Shown here: positions 8,047-16,261 of the stretch, piece by piece
Layout: every line of letters begins with the position of its first letter
Position numbering within the stretch: position 1 is the stretch's first letter
Source of the DNA: Lentisphaeria bacterium
Lineage (GTDB): Bacteria > Verrucomicrobiota > Lentisphaeria > Victivallales > Victivallaceae
Direction: 5' to 3'
Assembly: GCA_017462015.1 (NCBI GenBank)
Contig: JAFTRX010000110.1
Coordinates: forward strand, 1 to 48,560
DNA: 48,560 nucleotides
The notes under the pieces: model-generated
The model's database searches: none
Told to the model about the DNA's origin: nothing
The model's input: only the letters and a program-made list of their open reading frames with translations
Position numbers and translations under genes: made by a program

Positions 8047-9189
8047 ATGAAGAAGGTTTTTGTTGCATTTTTTGCAGTTATGATAGTGCTGCTTGCCGGA
8101 TGCAACAGTGTTAAAAATACGCAAGTGTGCAATTTCGGTGCTGAAAATGCGAAGATAAGAACCGGTTTCTTTGTCGATAAAGGAAGCAGTGGCGGCGGAG
8201 TCTTTCAGGTTGCCCGGCTGCTGCACTATTCTCCGCAGCTGGACGTTACCTTGCTCGATGGCAAAGATATCCGCAACAACGCGCTGGACAAACTCGATCT
8301 GCTGGTCATCCCCGGTGGTTCCAGTGCGACCCAGTTCAAGATGATGGGCAAGAGCGGCGCGGCAAAAGTTCGGGCGTTTGTCAAAAAAGGCGGAAACTAT
8401 GTGGGCGTTTGTGCCGGATTCCATTGCACGTTGAACCGCCCGGACCGGATCGCCTTGCTGCCCTATGTTTACATTAATGGAACCAGCGGACTTCAGGGCC
8501 GTTTGATGATCGAGATTTCTGAAAAAGGGGCAAAAACTCTGAATGTTGCACCGGGAAGATATCAGGTTCAGTATTCCAAAGGGCCGATTTCCAAAAGCGG
8601 CAAATCGGTGGCAGGTGCCAACGCGGACGTGCTTGGCGTTTATAAAAACTCTGTCGGTCTCCCCGGCAGAAAACATTATGATTTTACCGATCATCCGGCG
8701 ATTTTGTTCGGTAATCACGGCAAAGGAAAGGTCGCTGCCACGAGTTTCCATCCGGAAGTTCATGTTGCCAATTACTGCATTTTCAACGGTATGGTCTACG
8801 CCGTCACCGGAAAGAAGATCGTGCAGAATTTCCCGGAGAAAAATTACCGTCCGGTGCGGGTCGCGCTTTATGTCGGTCACACCGCCGGCAAGGAAAGGAT
8901 CCGGCGGATGCTTGAACTTGACCGGCATCCCGAATTGGATGTGAATATCATCTCCGGAGTCTCCGACGGCATCCTTGACCATTGCGATGTCTTTATTTCC
9001 ATGGCAGCAAACAGCAAAAGTTTTGGTGAGTTTGTGACGAAATACAAACCGATTTTCCGCAACTTCATGGATCGCGGCGGAAAAATCATTGCCGCCGGAA
9101 GCGGTGTCAAGGCTTTTGAAAAGCATCACAATCTGATTGCTCATCCGGATGGGAAATCATTTGTCGATGCGGCACTGAACAGCAAGTGA
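8047..9189 (+). CDS. Lipoprotein with BPL_N / class I glutamine amidotransferase-like domain
   Basis: This 380-aa lipoprotein has a type II signal peptide (MKKVF start, lipobox LLAGC, modified Cys about residue 20). The mature part begins with a class I amidotransferase-like fold resembling the N-terminal domain of eukaryotic biotin-protein ligase (BPL_N). It contains LVIPGGSS, a nucleophile-elbow-like VCAGFHC (about 124) and SFHPEVH (about 235), which could give the Cys-His pair. The C-terminal part (about 270-375) looks like a second, degenerate copy without the Cys. The role of bacterial BPL_N lipoproteins is not established. GGAG 8 bases before ATG 8047 sets the start. It is the first gene of a cluster with tsaE 12 bp downstream, so it is probably co-transcribed with it. 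Confidence 0.75.
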   Translation: MKKVFVAFFAVMIVLLAGCNSVKNTQVCNFGAENAKIRTGFFVDKGSSGGGVFQVARLLHYSPQLDVTLLDGKDIRNNALDKLDLLVIPGGSSATQFKMMGKSGAAKVRAFVKKGGNYVGVCAGFHCTLNRPDRIALLPYVYINGTSGLQGRLMIEISEKGAKTLNVAPGRYQVQYSKGPISKSGKSVAGANADVLGVYKNSVGLPGRKHYDFTDHPAILFGNHGKGKVAATSFHPEVHVANYCIFNGMVYAVTGKKIVQNFPEKNYRPVRVALYVGHTAGKERIRRMLELDRHPELDVNIISGVSDGILDHCDVFISMAANSKSFGEFVTKYKPIFRNFMDRGGKIIAAGSGVKAFEKHHNLIAHPDGKSFVDAALNSK

Positions 9190-9201
9190 AGGAGGTACAT
9201 T

Positions 9202-9639
9202 ATGGATAGTGCAAAATGCATAAACTACACTTCAATGTGTGAAAACGATACCGAAAAAATCGGCGCCGATGTCGCAAACAAGTGTTCTCCGGGAACGGTG
9301 GTCATCCTCGATGGTGACCTCGGCGCCGGAAAGACGGTTTTTTCCCGGGGGTTTGCCCGGGCGCTGGGAATTGATGAACCGGTGTCAAGTCCGACCTACA
9401 CCATCGTGCAGGAGTATGAACTGCCGGAACGCGGCCGATTGTATCATCTTGATCTCTACCGGATAAGCGGTGTCTCTGCCGCTCTGGCTTTTGGTGTGGA
9501 TGAATTTCTCAACGACCCGTCCTCTTACGCTCTGGTCGAGTGGCCGGAGCGGATCGAGGGCATATTGCCGGAAGATGCGGTCAAAGTAAGATTGAAACAC
9601 GCCGGAGAGGGTAAACGTGAGATCACTGTGGAGTTTTGA
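9202..9639 (+). CDS. tsaE: TsaE, ATPase of tRNA t6A37 modification
   Basis: This 145-aa P-loop protein works with TsaB and TsaD to place threonylcarbamoyl on A37 of ANN-decoding tRNAs. The Walker A motif GDLGAGKT is at about residue 38, followed by SSPTYTIVQEY and the HLDLYR segment, both characteristic of the family, and by the VEWPERI block near residue 113. Length is normal. A strong AAGGAGG ribosome binding site lies 6 bases before ATG 9202. The 3' end overlaps the GTG start of the next gene by 23 bases. tsaB and tsaD are not in the window. Confident assignment. Confidence 0.93.
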   Translation: MDSAKCINYTSMCENDTEKIGADVANKCSPGTVVILDGDLGAGKTVFSRGFARALGIDEPVSSPTYTIVQEYELPERGRLYHLDLYRISGVSAALAFGVDEFLNDPSSYALVEWPERIEGILPEDAVKVRLKHAGEGKREITVEF

Positions 9640-10300
9640 CGCGCAGTCATGGGATAATGCGGCAGTGCCGCTGATCGACCGGGTGGCGGCGATGGTGCTG
9701 CTATTTGGTTCAGTCTTTATCATGCCGACGGTGGTGAACTGTTTTCTCGGCGATAGACTGGATGTGCCGGATGTGCTGATATTTTCGGCATTGCCGGGAG
9801 TTATCGCTTACCGGTTGATACCGGCATCGGCGATCCCGCTGCGCCGCGTGACTCCGGCGGATGTAAAGTGGTGTGCGCTTGTTATCATCCCGTTGCTGTT
9901 GACGGTGGGAATCATCACTATGGGGTGGACGTCGCTGTTGAAACTTTTTCAAATACCGTTTATGGAGACGCAGCCGTGGCTTGCAGTGATAAAAGAGTAT
10001 CACGGAGTCCAGCTGGTACAGTTGTTTTTCGGATTGTGTGTACTGCCGCCGGTGGTGGAGGAATTGCTTTTCCGCCGGTTGATTTACGGTGAATTGCTCC
10101 GTTTCGGAGCGGTGACGGCGTTTGTGGTGACGGCGGTGTTGTTTTCGGTGTGCCACTTCTTTGTTGCCGGTATTCCCGGATTGTTCGTGCTGGGAGTTGC
10201 GTTTCAGCTTATGTTTCTGAAACAGAAAAATCTTGCGGCGGCGATGGTACTTCACGGATTGGTCAACTCGGCAGCATTTCTTAATACGGTGTTTAGTTAA
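9617..10300 (+). CDS. CPBP (CAAX protease/Abi) family intramembrane metalloprotease
   Basis: This 227-aa polytopic membrane protein has about six hydrophobic segments. The family motifs are visible: EELLFRR (about residue 150), a second conserved His in FSVCHFFVAG (about 178) and HGLVNS near the C-terminus (about 213). Together these provide the Glu and His metal ligands. Bacterial members have mostly unknown substrates; some act in bacteriocin immunity or membrane protein quality control. The start is GTG at 9617 inside the end of tsaE, preceded by GAGAGGG, so translation is coupled to tsaE. Family is sure; function is open. Confidence 0.85.
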   Translation: MRSLWSFDAQSWDNAAVPLIDRVAAMVLLFGSVFIMPTVVNCFLGDRLDVPDVLIFSALPGVIAYRLIPASAIPLRRVTPADVKWCALVIIPLLLTVGIITMGWTSLLKLFQIPFMETQPWLAVIKEYHGVQLVQLFFGLCVLPPVVEELLFRRLIYGELLRFGAVTAFVVTAVLFSVCHFFVAGIPGLFVLGVAFQLMFLKQKNLAAAMVLHGLVNSAAFLNTVFS

Positions 10301-10323
10301 GTGTGGATGAATAGAGAATTGAT

Positions 10324-11466
10324 ATGAAAATCATTGCAGCTCCGGATTCATACAAAAATGCCCTGCGGGCAAGTGCGGTCGCTTGCGCGATGGCTCGCGG
10401 CTGGAAACAGGTTCGCCCGCAGGATGAGGTGGTTTTGCTTCCCATGTCCGATGGCGGCGAAGGTTTGTGCGATGCGCTTTGCACCGCGTTGAACGGAACA
10501 AAGGTCGGAATCACGGTTCACGATTCCCTGATGCGTCTCCGCGAGGGAATAGCGGTGACAGCAGGAGATACCGCCGTTGTCGAAAGTGCTGAAGCCAACG
10601 GTATCGAGTTGTTGGACCGCAGTGAGTTGTCACCTTTGAAAACGACCACTTACGGGGTAGGGGAGCTGATAAAGGTTCTTATTGAAAAATATCATTGCCG
10701 CAACTTTATTGTCGGCATTGGCGGCAGTGCTACTGTCGATGGCGGTATCGGGATGCTTCAGGCGCTGGGGTATCGTTTTTACCGTCGTAACGGCGAAATC
10801 ATCGCTCCCGGTGCCGGGGGAGGAGTGTTGAATGAGGTTTACCGGATGGATGACAGGGACGCTCGGGCATTGCTTGCTGATGTGAAGATCCGTGTTGCGT
10901 GCGATGTGACCAATATCCTTTGCGGCAGTTCCGGTTCTGCGGCGGTGTTCGGGCCGCAAAAAGGCGCATCCGAAGAGGATGTCAAGGTGCTGGATGCCAA
11001 TCTGGCGCACTTTGCCCGTATATGGAATGATCCCGGATGCGTTCCCGGGGACGGTGCCGCCGGAGGATTGGGCTTTGCCCTGCGGATGCTGGGGGCAACG
11101 ATGGTCAAAGGCGCGCAGCTGGTGATGGAACATACCGGATTTTTTTCTGCGCTTGCCGGGGCGGATCTGGTACTTACCGGCGAAGGATGCAGTGATGATC
11201 AGACCGTGTGCGGCAAACTTTGTTCAGAAATCGCACGGGCGGCAAAAGAGCATAATGTTCCCGCGGTACTGATTTCCGGCGCACTGCGGGGGGATTGCCG
11301 GGAGTTGGAAAAACTCTTTGCCGGGTGCTTCAGTGTTTCCACCGGAGTGTGCACTCTGGATGAAGCGCTGGCGGCAAGTGAAGAGAATATTGTCCGGATC
11401 ACCCGGAATCTGGCAGCTTTTGCCGGAGCTTTTTTGTCAGAAAACAAAGTAAAACGTAATAAATGA
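10324..11466 (+). CDS. glxK: Glycerate kinase (GlxK/GarK family)
   Basis: This 380-aa enzyme phosphorylates D-glycerate (2-phosphoglycerate in the GlxK/GarK type), feeding the lower glycolytic pathway. Recognisable blocks are the start KIIAAPDSYKNAL, MSDGGEG (about residue 41), GIGGSATVDGG (about 135), PGDGAAGGLG (about 241) and TGEGCSDDQT (about 285). Two positions in the last block (Cys and Ser) differ from the TGEGRxDxQT sequence I know best. Length is typical. It lies 24 bases after the CPBP gene, in the same direction, so it may be the last gene of the lipoprotein-tsaE-CPBP transcription unit. A weak AAAACG/CGTTTT hairpin follows at about 11451-11480. Confidence 0.9.
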   Translation: MKIIAAPDSYKNALRASAVACAMARGWKQVRPQDEVVLLPMSDGGEGLCDALCTALNGTKVGITVHDSLMRLREGIAVTAGDTAVVESAEANGIELLDRSELSPLKTTTYGVGELIKVLIEKYHCRNFIVGIGGSATVDGGIGMLQALGYRFYRRNGEIIAPGAGGGVLNEVYRMDDRDARALLADVKIRVACDVTNILCGSSGSAAVFGPQKGASEEDVKVLDANLAHFARIWNDPGCVPGDGAAGGLGFALRMLGATMVKGAQLVMEHTGFFSALAGADLVLTGEGCSDDQTVCGKLCSEIARAAKEHNVPAVLISGALRGDCRELEKLFAGCFSVSTGVCTLDEALAASEENIVRITRNLAAFAGAFLSENKVKRNK

Positions 11467-11487
11467 AGAAAAAACGTTTTTGTGCAA

Positions 11488-11516
11488 TGGAATTTGCATT
11501 GATGTTGTGCTATATT
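11488..11516 (+). promoter_or_regulatory. Probable aspS promoter
   Basis: The -10 TATATT (11511-11516) matches the box used elsewhere in the window. The -35 at 17 bases, TGGAAT (11488-11493), is weak. Confidence 0.45.
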
Positions 11517-11567
11517 ATCAGGATGAACAATATTTTGTAATGTTTCTGTAAAAGAAAGGGTTTTTTT

Positions 11568-13358
11568 ATGTATCGTTCACATACTTGCGGCGAGTTGCGC
11601 CGCGCCGATGCCGGAAAGAGCGTCCGGATTGCCGGATGGATCCACAGTGTCCGCGACCATGGCGGTGTTATCTTTATCGACTTGCGCGACAACTACGGTC
11701 TGACCCAGGTGGTCATCGACCCGGAACGCGACTTCTATCAGGCGCTCGATAAGTGGCGCGTGGAAAGCGTTGTTCAGTTTGACGGTACGGTCGTTGAACG
11801 TACTCCGGAAACGGTCAATCCCAAGCTTGCCACCGGTGAAATCGAAGTTTCCGCGACCGGCATGGAGATGCTCGGCGAAGCTGAAATCATCCCCTTCCTC
11901 GTGGCCAAAGATGACGGCGCTCCCGAAGCGCTGCGTCTGAAATACCGCTTCCTCGATTTGCGTAAAGAGAAGCTTCACAAAAACATCATCCTCCGCAGCC
12001 GGGTCATCGAAGCTATCCGTAACTACATGCACGGTATCGGTTTTACCGAATTCCAGACTCCGATCCTTACCGCCAGCAGCCCCGAAGGCGCCCGCGATTA
12101 CCTCGTGCCTTCCCGTCTGCATCCGGGCAAATTCTACGCTTTGCCGCAGGCTCCGCAGCAGTTCAAGCAGCTGTTGATGGTCTCCGGTTTTGACCGTTAC
12201 TTCCAGATAGCTCCCTGCTTCCGCGATGAAGATGCCCGCGCTGACCGCAGCCCCGGTGAATTTTATCAGCTGGATATGGAAATGAGCTTTGTTGAGCAGG
12301 ATGACATCTTCAAAGTCGTCGAAGGTTTGCTGGAAAACATTATGGACAAGTTCTCCGAAAAGGATTTCACCCGTCCGCCGTTTGTCCGCATCCCCTACCG
12401 CGAAGCTATCCGCCGCTTCGGCAGTGACAAACCCGACCTCCGCAACCCGCTGGAAATGATCGACGTAACTGAACTCTTCCGCGGCTGCGACTTCAAGGCT
12501 TTCGCCGGAACCGTTGCTGACGGCGGTGTGGTTCGCGCCATCAAGGCGCCCAAAGTTGCCGGTAAACCTCGTAAATTCTTCGATGATATGATCGGTTTTG
12601 CTCAGGAAAACGGCGCCAAAGGTATGGCGTACATCATCTGGAGCGAAGGCACTGAAAAGAGCCCGATCGTCAAGTTCCTCTCCCGCGAGACCATTGACGC
12701 GCTCAAAGCCGCCGGAAATGTCGAAGACGGCGATGCGCTCTTCTTCCTCGCTGACAAGGAGAAACTCGTCTCCAAAGTCGGCGGTGCCGTCATCACTGAA
12801 CTGGGTCGCAAACTTGAACTCATCGATCCCAACGTCTACAAGTTCTGCTGGATCGTTGACTTCCCGATGTTTGAAACCGATGAAGAAACCGGCGCTGTCG
12901 TCTTCTCGCACAACCCGTTCTCCATGCCGCAGGGCGGAATGGATGCTCTGGTGAACAAAGAGCCGCTGGATATTCTGGCGTGGCAGTATGACATCGTCTG
13001 TAACGGTATTGAGTTGTCCAGCGGTGCCATCCGTAACCACCGTCCGGAAATCATGTACAAGGCGTTTGAAATCGCAGGTTACGGTCCGGAAGTGGTCAAC
13101 GAGAAGTTCGGCGGTATGATCAACGCCTTCAAACTCGGTGCGCCCCCGCACGGCGGTATCGCTCCGGGTGTTGACCGTCTGGTGATGCTCCTCGCCGACG
13201 AACCCAACATCCGCGAAGTCATCGCGTTCCCCTTCAACCAGCAGGCGGAAGACTTGATGATGAACGCTCCCGGCGAAGTCACTCTCAAGCAGCTGCGTGA
13301 ACTTCACATCGAGATCAAGCTGCCGAAGAAAGCTCAGGAAAAAGCGGACAAGGCTTGA
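11568..13358 (+). CDS. aspS: Aspartyl-tRNA synthetase
   Basis: This 596-aa bacterial-type class IIb synthetase has an N-terminal OB anticodon-binding domain (about 1-105), the catalytic domain with motif 2 ([20 protein letters not shown], about 217) and motif 3 ([12 protein letters not shown], about 530), and the bacterial GAD insertion (about 290-420). Residue 31 is His in RDHGG. From memory, the non-discriminating AspRS of Pseudomonas has His at the same position, whereas the E. coli enzyme has Leu. This enzyme may therefore also charge tRNA-Asn, with GatCAB completing Asn-tRNA. AAAGGG lies upstream of ATG 11568. It has its own terminator at 13380-13413. Codon use is strongly biased, as expected for a highly expressed gene. 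Confidence 0.96.
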   Translation: MYRSHTCGELRRADAGKSVRIAGWIHSVRDHGGVIFIDLRDNYGLTQVVIDPERDFYQALDKWRVESVVQFDGTVVERTPETVNPKLATGEIEVSATGMEMLGEAEIIPFLVAKDDGAPEALRLKYRFLDLRKEKLHKNIILRSRVIEAIRNYMHGIGFTEFQTPILTASSPEGARDYLVPSRLHPGKFYALPQAPQQFKQLLMVSGFDRYFQIAPCFRDEDARADRSPGEFYQLDMEMSFVEQDDIFKVVEGLLENIMDKFSEKDFTRPPFVRIPYREAIRRFGSDKPDLRNPLEMIDVTELFRGCDFKAFAGTVADGGVVRAIKAPKVAGKPRKFFDDMIGFAQENGAKGMAYIIWSEGTEKSPIVKFLSRETIDALKAAGNVEDGDALFFLADKEKLVSKVGGAVITELGRKLELIDPNVYKFCWIVDFPMFETDEETGAVVFSHNPFSMPQGGMDALVNKEPLDILAWQYDIVCNGIELSSGAIRNHRPEIMYKAFEIAGYGPEVVNEKFGGMINAFKLGAPPHGGIAPGVDRLVMLLADEPNIREVIAFPFNQQAEDLMMNAPGEVTLKQLRELHIEIKLPKKAQEKADKA

Positions 13359-13379
13359 TCCTGATGTAAAATGCAAAAT

Positions 13380-13413
13380 ACACCTGTGCAGTGATTCTGT
13401 ACAGGTGTTTTTT
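13380..13413 (+). terminator. Rho-independent terminator of aspS
   Basis: Stem ACACCTGT/ACAGGTGT extended inward by G-U and CAG/CTG around TGATT, followed by TTTTT. It lies 21 bases after the aspS stop. Confidence 0.85.
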
Positions 13414-13422
13414 CTTGAAATA

Positions 13423-13550
13423 TCGTCCTGTTTGTGAAAAAACAACCTGCGGCGGCGCCTCGCGGGCAATCTTGCTCCTGTCCTCCGTAGCCATCGAGGC
13501 GAAGGAGGATGCACCACGATCCATCCGCCGGTCGTGAACAAGCCGTTTTG
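13423..13550. repeat. Family-A dispersed repeat, copy 3
   Basis: About 128 bp, starting immediately after the aspS terminator and ending about 50 bp before the lytic transglycosylase start. It shares its left edge (TCGTCCTGTTTGTG) with copy 1 and its right edge (GAACAAGC after the GGTCG end) with copy 1. Here it would lie upstream of a plus-strand gene, in the opposite transcriptional sense to copies 1 and 2. Confidence 0.8.
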
Positions 13551-13600
13551 TTTTTACAAAATTCGGGATGTTTCCTGAAAGCTTAAAATTGAGTTCATCA

Positions 13601-14194
13601 ATGGCAAGACGCAGAAAAAAGAAAAAATTTTTCAAAATGCGCCCTCCGGTAATGGCGGCGCTGGTACTGCTTTTGATTTTTCTGATTGCTTCCGGTATCT
13701 GGATGCTGGAACACCGCCGCTATACCCGGCAGGAGATCGCGGCGGAGATCGGACGTTTTTCCGCCAAACACCGGCTTCCTGCGGCATTGGTTTATTCTGT
13801 GGTGGAGCAGGAGAGCAAATTTGATTCCACTGCCGTCGGTAAAGCCGGTGAGATCGGCTTGATGCAGTTGATGCCGCCGGGAAAACCGGGGGCGCCGGAG
13901 GAGTGGGCGCGGGTGTTCAAGACCAGTTGCCCCTCCCGGCGGCAGTTGTTCAAAATCGACTGCAACATCAATATCGGCTGCTGGTATCTGGCGCGGGCGC
14001 TGAAGAAGTGGCGGAAATATAAGCATGCCACGGAACTTGCGCTGGTGGAGTATAATGCCGGAGCCAAACAAGCCAATTTATGCAAGCCGGAAACGCTTGA
14101 CGGCGAAGTGATTCCGCGCATAAAAATCGCTTCGACCAAACGCTACGTCATCGAGATCATGGAACGTTACCGCGCCCTTGAGAGGCGCAAATAA
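13601..14194 (+). CDS. Membrane-anchored lytic transglycosylase (SLT domain)
   Basis: This 197-aa protein should cleave the glycan strands of peptidoglycan to 1,6-anhydromuropeptides. It has a very basic N-terminus, a single membrane anchor (about residues 18-36) and an SLT domain facing the periplasm. The catalytic Glu is in the VEQESKFD block (about residue 70), followed by GLMQLMP and, near the C-terminus, ALVEYNAGA, all classical family 1 motifs. An upstream in-frame ATG at 13568 would add 11 residues. ATG 13601, right before the basic stretch, is preferred because it gives a normal anchor. The gene ends 18 bp from the convergent MATE gene. No clear promoter was seen between the repeat and the start. 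Confidence 0.85.
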   Translation: MARRRKKKKFFKMRPPVMAALVLLLIFLIASGIWMLEHRRYTRQEIAAEIGRFSAKHRLPAALVYSVVEQESKFDSTAVGKAGEIGLMQLMPPGKPGAPEEWARVFKTSCPSRRQLFKIDCNINIGCWYLARALKKWRKYKHATELALVEYNAGAKQANLCKPETLDGEVIPRIKIASTKRYVIEIMERYRALERRK

Positions 14195-14212
14195 TCCTCC
14201 CCCGCTTTTATT

Positions 14213-15592
14213 TTACGCCGGAAGGGTAAGCGTTTTCTTTTTTCGGCTGGCAAGCAGTCTTTTCAAGGCAAAGTAGAGGATCGAACCGTTGATGATGATA
14301 ATTCCGAGCCACGAAATCGGGTAGGAGGTTATCAGCATCGGCAGACTGTTGTTGATCGGCAGGATGAAGTATACCCAGAATATCCGGAATACGCAGATGC
14401 CCATTACCGAAACGAACATCGGAATAAAAGAGTATCCCAGACCGCGCAGACCACCGTTGATGGCATCCATTACACCGCAGAGGAAGTAGGTCGACAACAT
14501 TATCTTCAACCGGAACATTCCCCAGGAGATAACTTCGGCATCTGTGGTGTAGATACCCAACAGCTGTTTCCCCAGAATCAAACCGGTTCCGCCGACAATG
14601 ACACCGCAAGCGGCAGTGCAGAGCATGCTGAGCAGAATGGAACGGACGATGCGGTGGTATTTTTTTGCACCGTAATTCTGTCCGGTGAAGTTGAGTGAAG
14701 TGTGGAAGAAGCAGACACAGGTCATGTAGACCAGACCGTCGATATTCATTGCCGCTGTATTTCCGGCGATCGCTATCGCTCCGAAAGAGTTGATCGCGGA
14801 TTGGATGATGATGTTGGAGACGGAGAAACAGGAGCCTTGAATACCCGCCGGAACTCCGAGTCGGAGCATTTGGAGGAACAACTTCCAATCCAGTTTCATC
14901 TTGCGCCATGAGAAGTGGGTGGCATCATCCGCGCGGCGCAGAGCTTTTATCACCAGCCAGGCGGATACGAGGTTGGCAATTTTGGTGGCGATCGCCACAC
15001 CGGCAACATCCATTTTGCAGACAATGACGAAAAACAGATTCAGCAAAACGTTCAGTATACCGGCAAAAATCATGTAAAAAAGCGGCCGCCGGGTGTCTCC
15101 GGTCGCCCGGAGGATGGCACTGCCGAAGGTGTAGAGTACGACAAAGGGTATTCCGGCACAGTATATCCACATGTAAATGCACGCCTTGGTGAGTATTTCC
15201 GGAGGAGTTCCCATCAGTTTCAATACCGGACGGGAGATGATTATACCCAGTATCGCCATTGCAGTTCCCCCGTAAGCGGCAATCGCAATGGCGGTGTGGA
15301 CAACTCTATTCAGCGACTTATTATCTCTCGCTCCGATAAAGCGCGTGGCAAGGACGCTTACTCCGGAACTCAGCCCGAAAAACATATTGAGAACCAGTGC
15401 CGTAAGTCCGCTAGTGGCACCTACTGCCGCCAGAGCCTGGGTGTTGGCAAAACGACCGACAACGATCATATCTGCAGAGTTGAACAATGTTGCCATGACG
15501 TTGGCGGCGATAAGCGGAATGGTGAAGATGACTATCTTGCTGAAAATCGGACCGTGACACATATCGATCTGATATTTTTTCCCGGAACTCAT
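14213..15592 (-). CDS. MATE family multidrug/metabolite transporter
   Basis: This 459-aa polytopic membrane protein has about twelve hydrophobic helices in two homologous halves. MATE hallmarks include PLIAANVMATLFNSADMIVVGRF in helices 1-2 and the GLSSGVSVLATRFIGARD loop. Such proteins export organic cations, drugs or metabolites driven by Na+ or H+. The start at 15592 is chosen because the membrane core begins shortly after it and GGGAG lies about 8 bases upstream; the frame extending to 15820 runs into the MITE. The promoter is at 15635-15663, only 30 bp from the MITE target site. Substrate cannot be predicted. Confidence 0.88.
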   Translation of the reverse strand: MSSGKKYQIDMCHGPIFSKIVIFTIPLIAANVMATLFNSADMIVVGRFANTQALAAVGATSGLTALVLNMFFGLSSGVSVLATRFIGARDNKSLNRVVHTAIAIAAYGGTAMAILGIIISRPVLKLMGTPPEILTKACIYMWIYCAGIPFVVLYTFGSAILRATGDTRRPLFYMIFAGILNVLLNLFFVIVCKMDVAGVAIATKIANLVSAWLVIKALRRADDATHFSWRKMKLDWKLFLQMLRLGVPAGIQGSCFSVSNIIIQSAINSFGAIAIAGNTAAMNIDGLVYMTCVCFFHTSLNFTGQNYGAKKYHRIVRSILLSMLCTAACGVIVGGTGLILGKQLLGIYTTDAEVISWGMFRLKIMLSTYFLCGVMDAINGGLRGLGYSFIPMFVSVMGICVFRIFWVYFILPINNSLPMLITSYPISWLGIIIINGSILYFALKRLLASRKKKTLTLPA

Positions 15593-15634
15593 AAAAATTC
15601 TCCCTGTTCTCTCCCGGATATATAACTTTCGTAT

Positions 15635-15663
15635 AATATAGCCCCACAGCGCTGTATTTACAA
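15635..15663 (-). promoter_or_regulatory. Promoter of the MATE gene
   Basis: Minus-strand -35 TTGTAA (15658-15663), 17-base spacer, -10 TATATT (15635-15640). Confidence 0.72.
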
Positions 15664-15683
15664 TATGTTTTTCCGGTATCGGT

Positions 15684-15858
15684 ATCGAAATTAACAGCTG
15701 TCCCATAAAAAACAGACTGCGCCGACCGCGACAGACCATTTTGAACGCATCTCCACTGGTGACGCGGTGCAAAGCACACGCGTGTTTTGCTTTTCGCAAA
15801 ACAAAATCTGACAAAATCAACGAATTTTCAATTTTATGGGACAGTTGTGATCGAAATT
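15684..15858. mobile_element. MITE-like element with 18-bp terminal inverted repeats and a 9-bp target duplication
   Basis: The element itself is 15693-15849 (157 bp). Its ends are AACAGCTGTCCCATAAAA on the left and, read on the other strand, CACAACTGTCCCATAAAA on the right: 16 of 18 bases match. It is flanked by perfect direct repeats ATCGAAATT (15684-15692 and 15850-15858). It has no transposase gene. Its interior (about 15718-15815) is a reverse-oriented family-B repeat with both hairpins. It sits between the divergent MATE and hydrogenase promoters. A similar terminal sequence occurs at 48373. Confidence 0.88.
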
Positions 15859-15914
15859 TGGCACGCAGTGTCCCGACATTGATATTTTTTTATCAAAATA
15901 TTGAACAAAATTAT

Positions 15915-15943
15915 TTGAAATTTTGAACAAGCGGTGGTATATT
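15915..15943 (+). promoter_or_regulatory. Promoter of the hydCBA hydrogenase operon
   Basis: TTGAAA (15915-15920), 17-base spacer, TATATT (15938-15943). The leader from here to hydC is about 310 nt. Confidence 0.75.
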
Positions 15944-16020
15944 CTACGAAAGGTTATTGCATATTGTGAAAACATGCCGTCTTTGGATAAAAAATTATCT
16001 TGCGGCAAGAGGGAAGGTTT

Positions 16021-16185
16021 ATGTTGTACGGTAAAAAAGCTGCCATTGAGCTGTTCGATGGACGCATTGTCGGCGTACGATTTAAACTGATTTCTGTATT
16101 TTCAGCAGTAGATATATTGTCTGGTGGATCAGGTTGCACAGAACGCGGAGATTCCTGCAGTGTGTGCAGCCTTTTTTTTCAGTAG
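16021..16185 (+). CDS. Possible 54-aa leader peptide ahead of hydC
   Basis: A short open frame lies in the hydrogenase leader. The ATG is at 16021, with AGGGAAGG a few bases upstream as a good ribosome binding site. The peptide is basic at its start. Near its end is a Cys-rich tail (Cys in GCTERGDSCSVCS). The last codons and stop run through the terminator-like hairpin and U-tract at 16155-16179, the arrangement seen in leader-peptide attenuators. I recognise no homologue. It may be a non-functional chance frame. Confidence 0.35.
   Translation: MLYGKKAAIELFDGRIVGVRFKLISVFSAVDILSGGSGCTERGDSCSVCSLFFQ
16134..16179 (+). promoter_or_regulatory. Attenuator-like structure in the hydrogenase leader
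   Basis: Terminator form: CTGCA (16155-16159) with TGCAG (16165-16169), then CC and eight T (16172-16179). Competing form: TTGCACA (16134-16140) can pair with TGTGCAG (16163-16169), which would disrupt the terminator stem. The 5-bp stem is weak, so this is a candidate only. A further hairpin ACCGGA/TCCGGT follows at about 16188-16201. Confidence 0.4.
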
Positions 16186-16261
16186 TGGACCGGAGTTCCG
16201 GTTTGCAAATTTTTAAAAAACTTAATGCAAAGCGACCATAACTAACAACAGGGAGAAAATT

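Noticed and set aside
7923..13569. 14-base word ACAAAATTCGGGAT shared by 7923-7936 and 13556-13569
   Set aside because: One or more chance 14-base matches are expected in a window of this length, and the flanks do not align.
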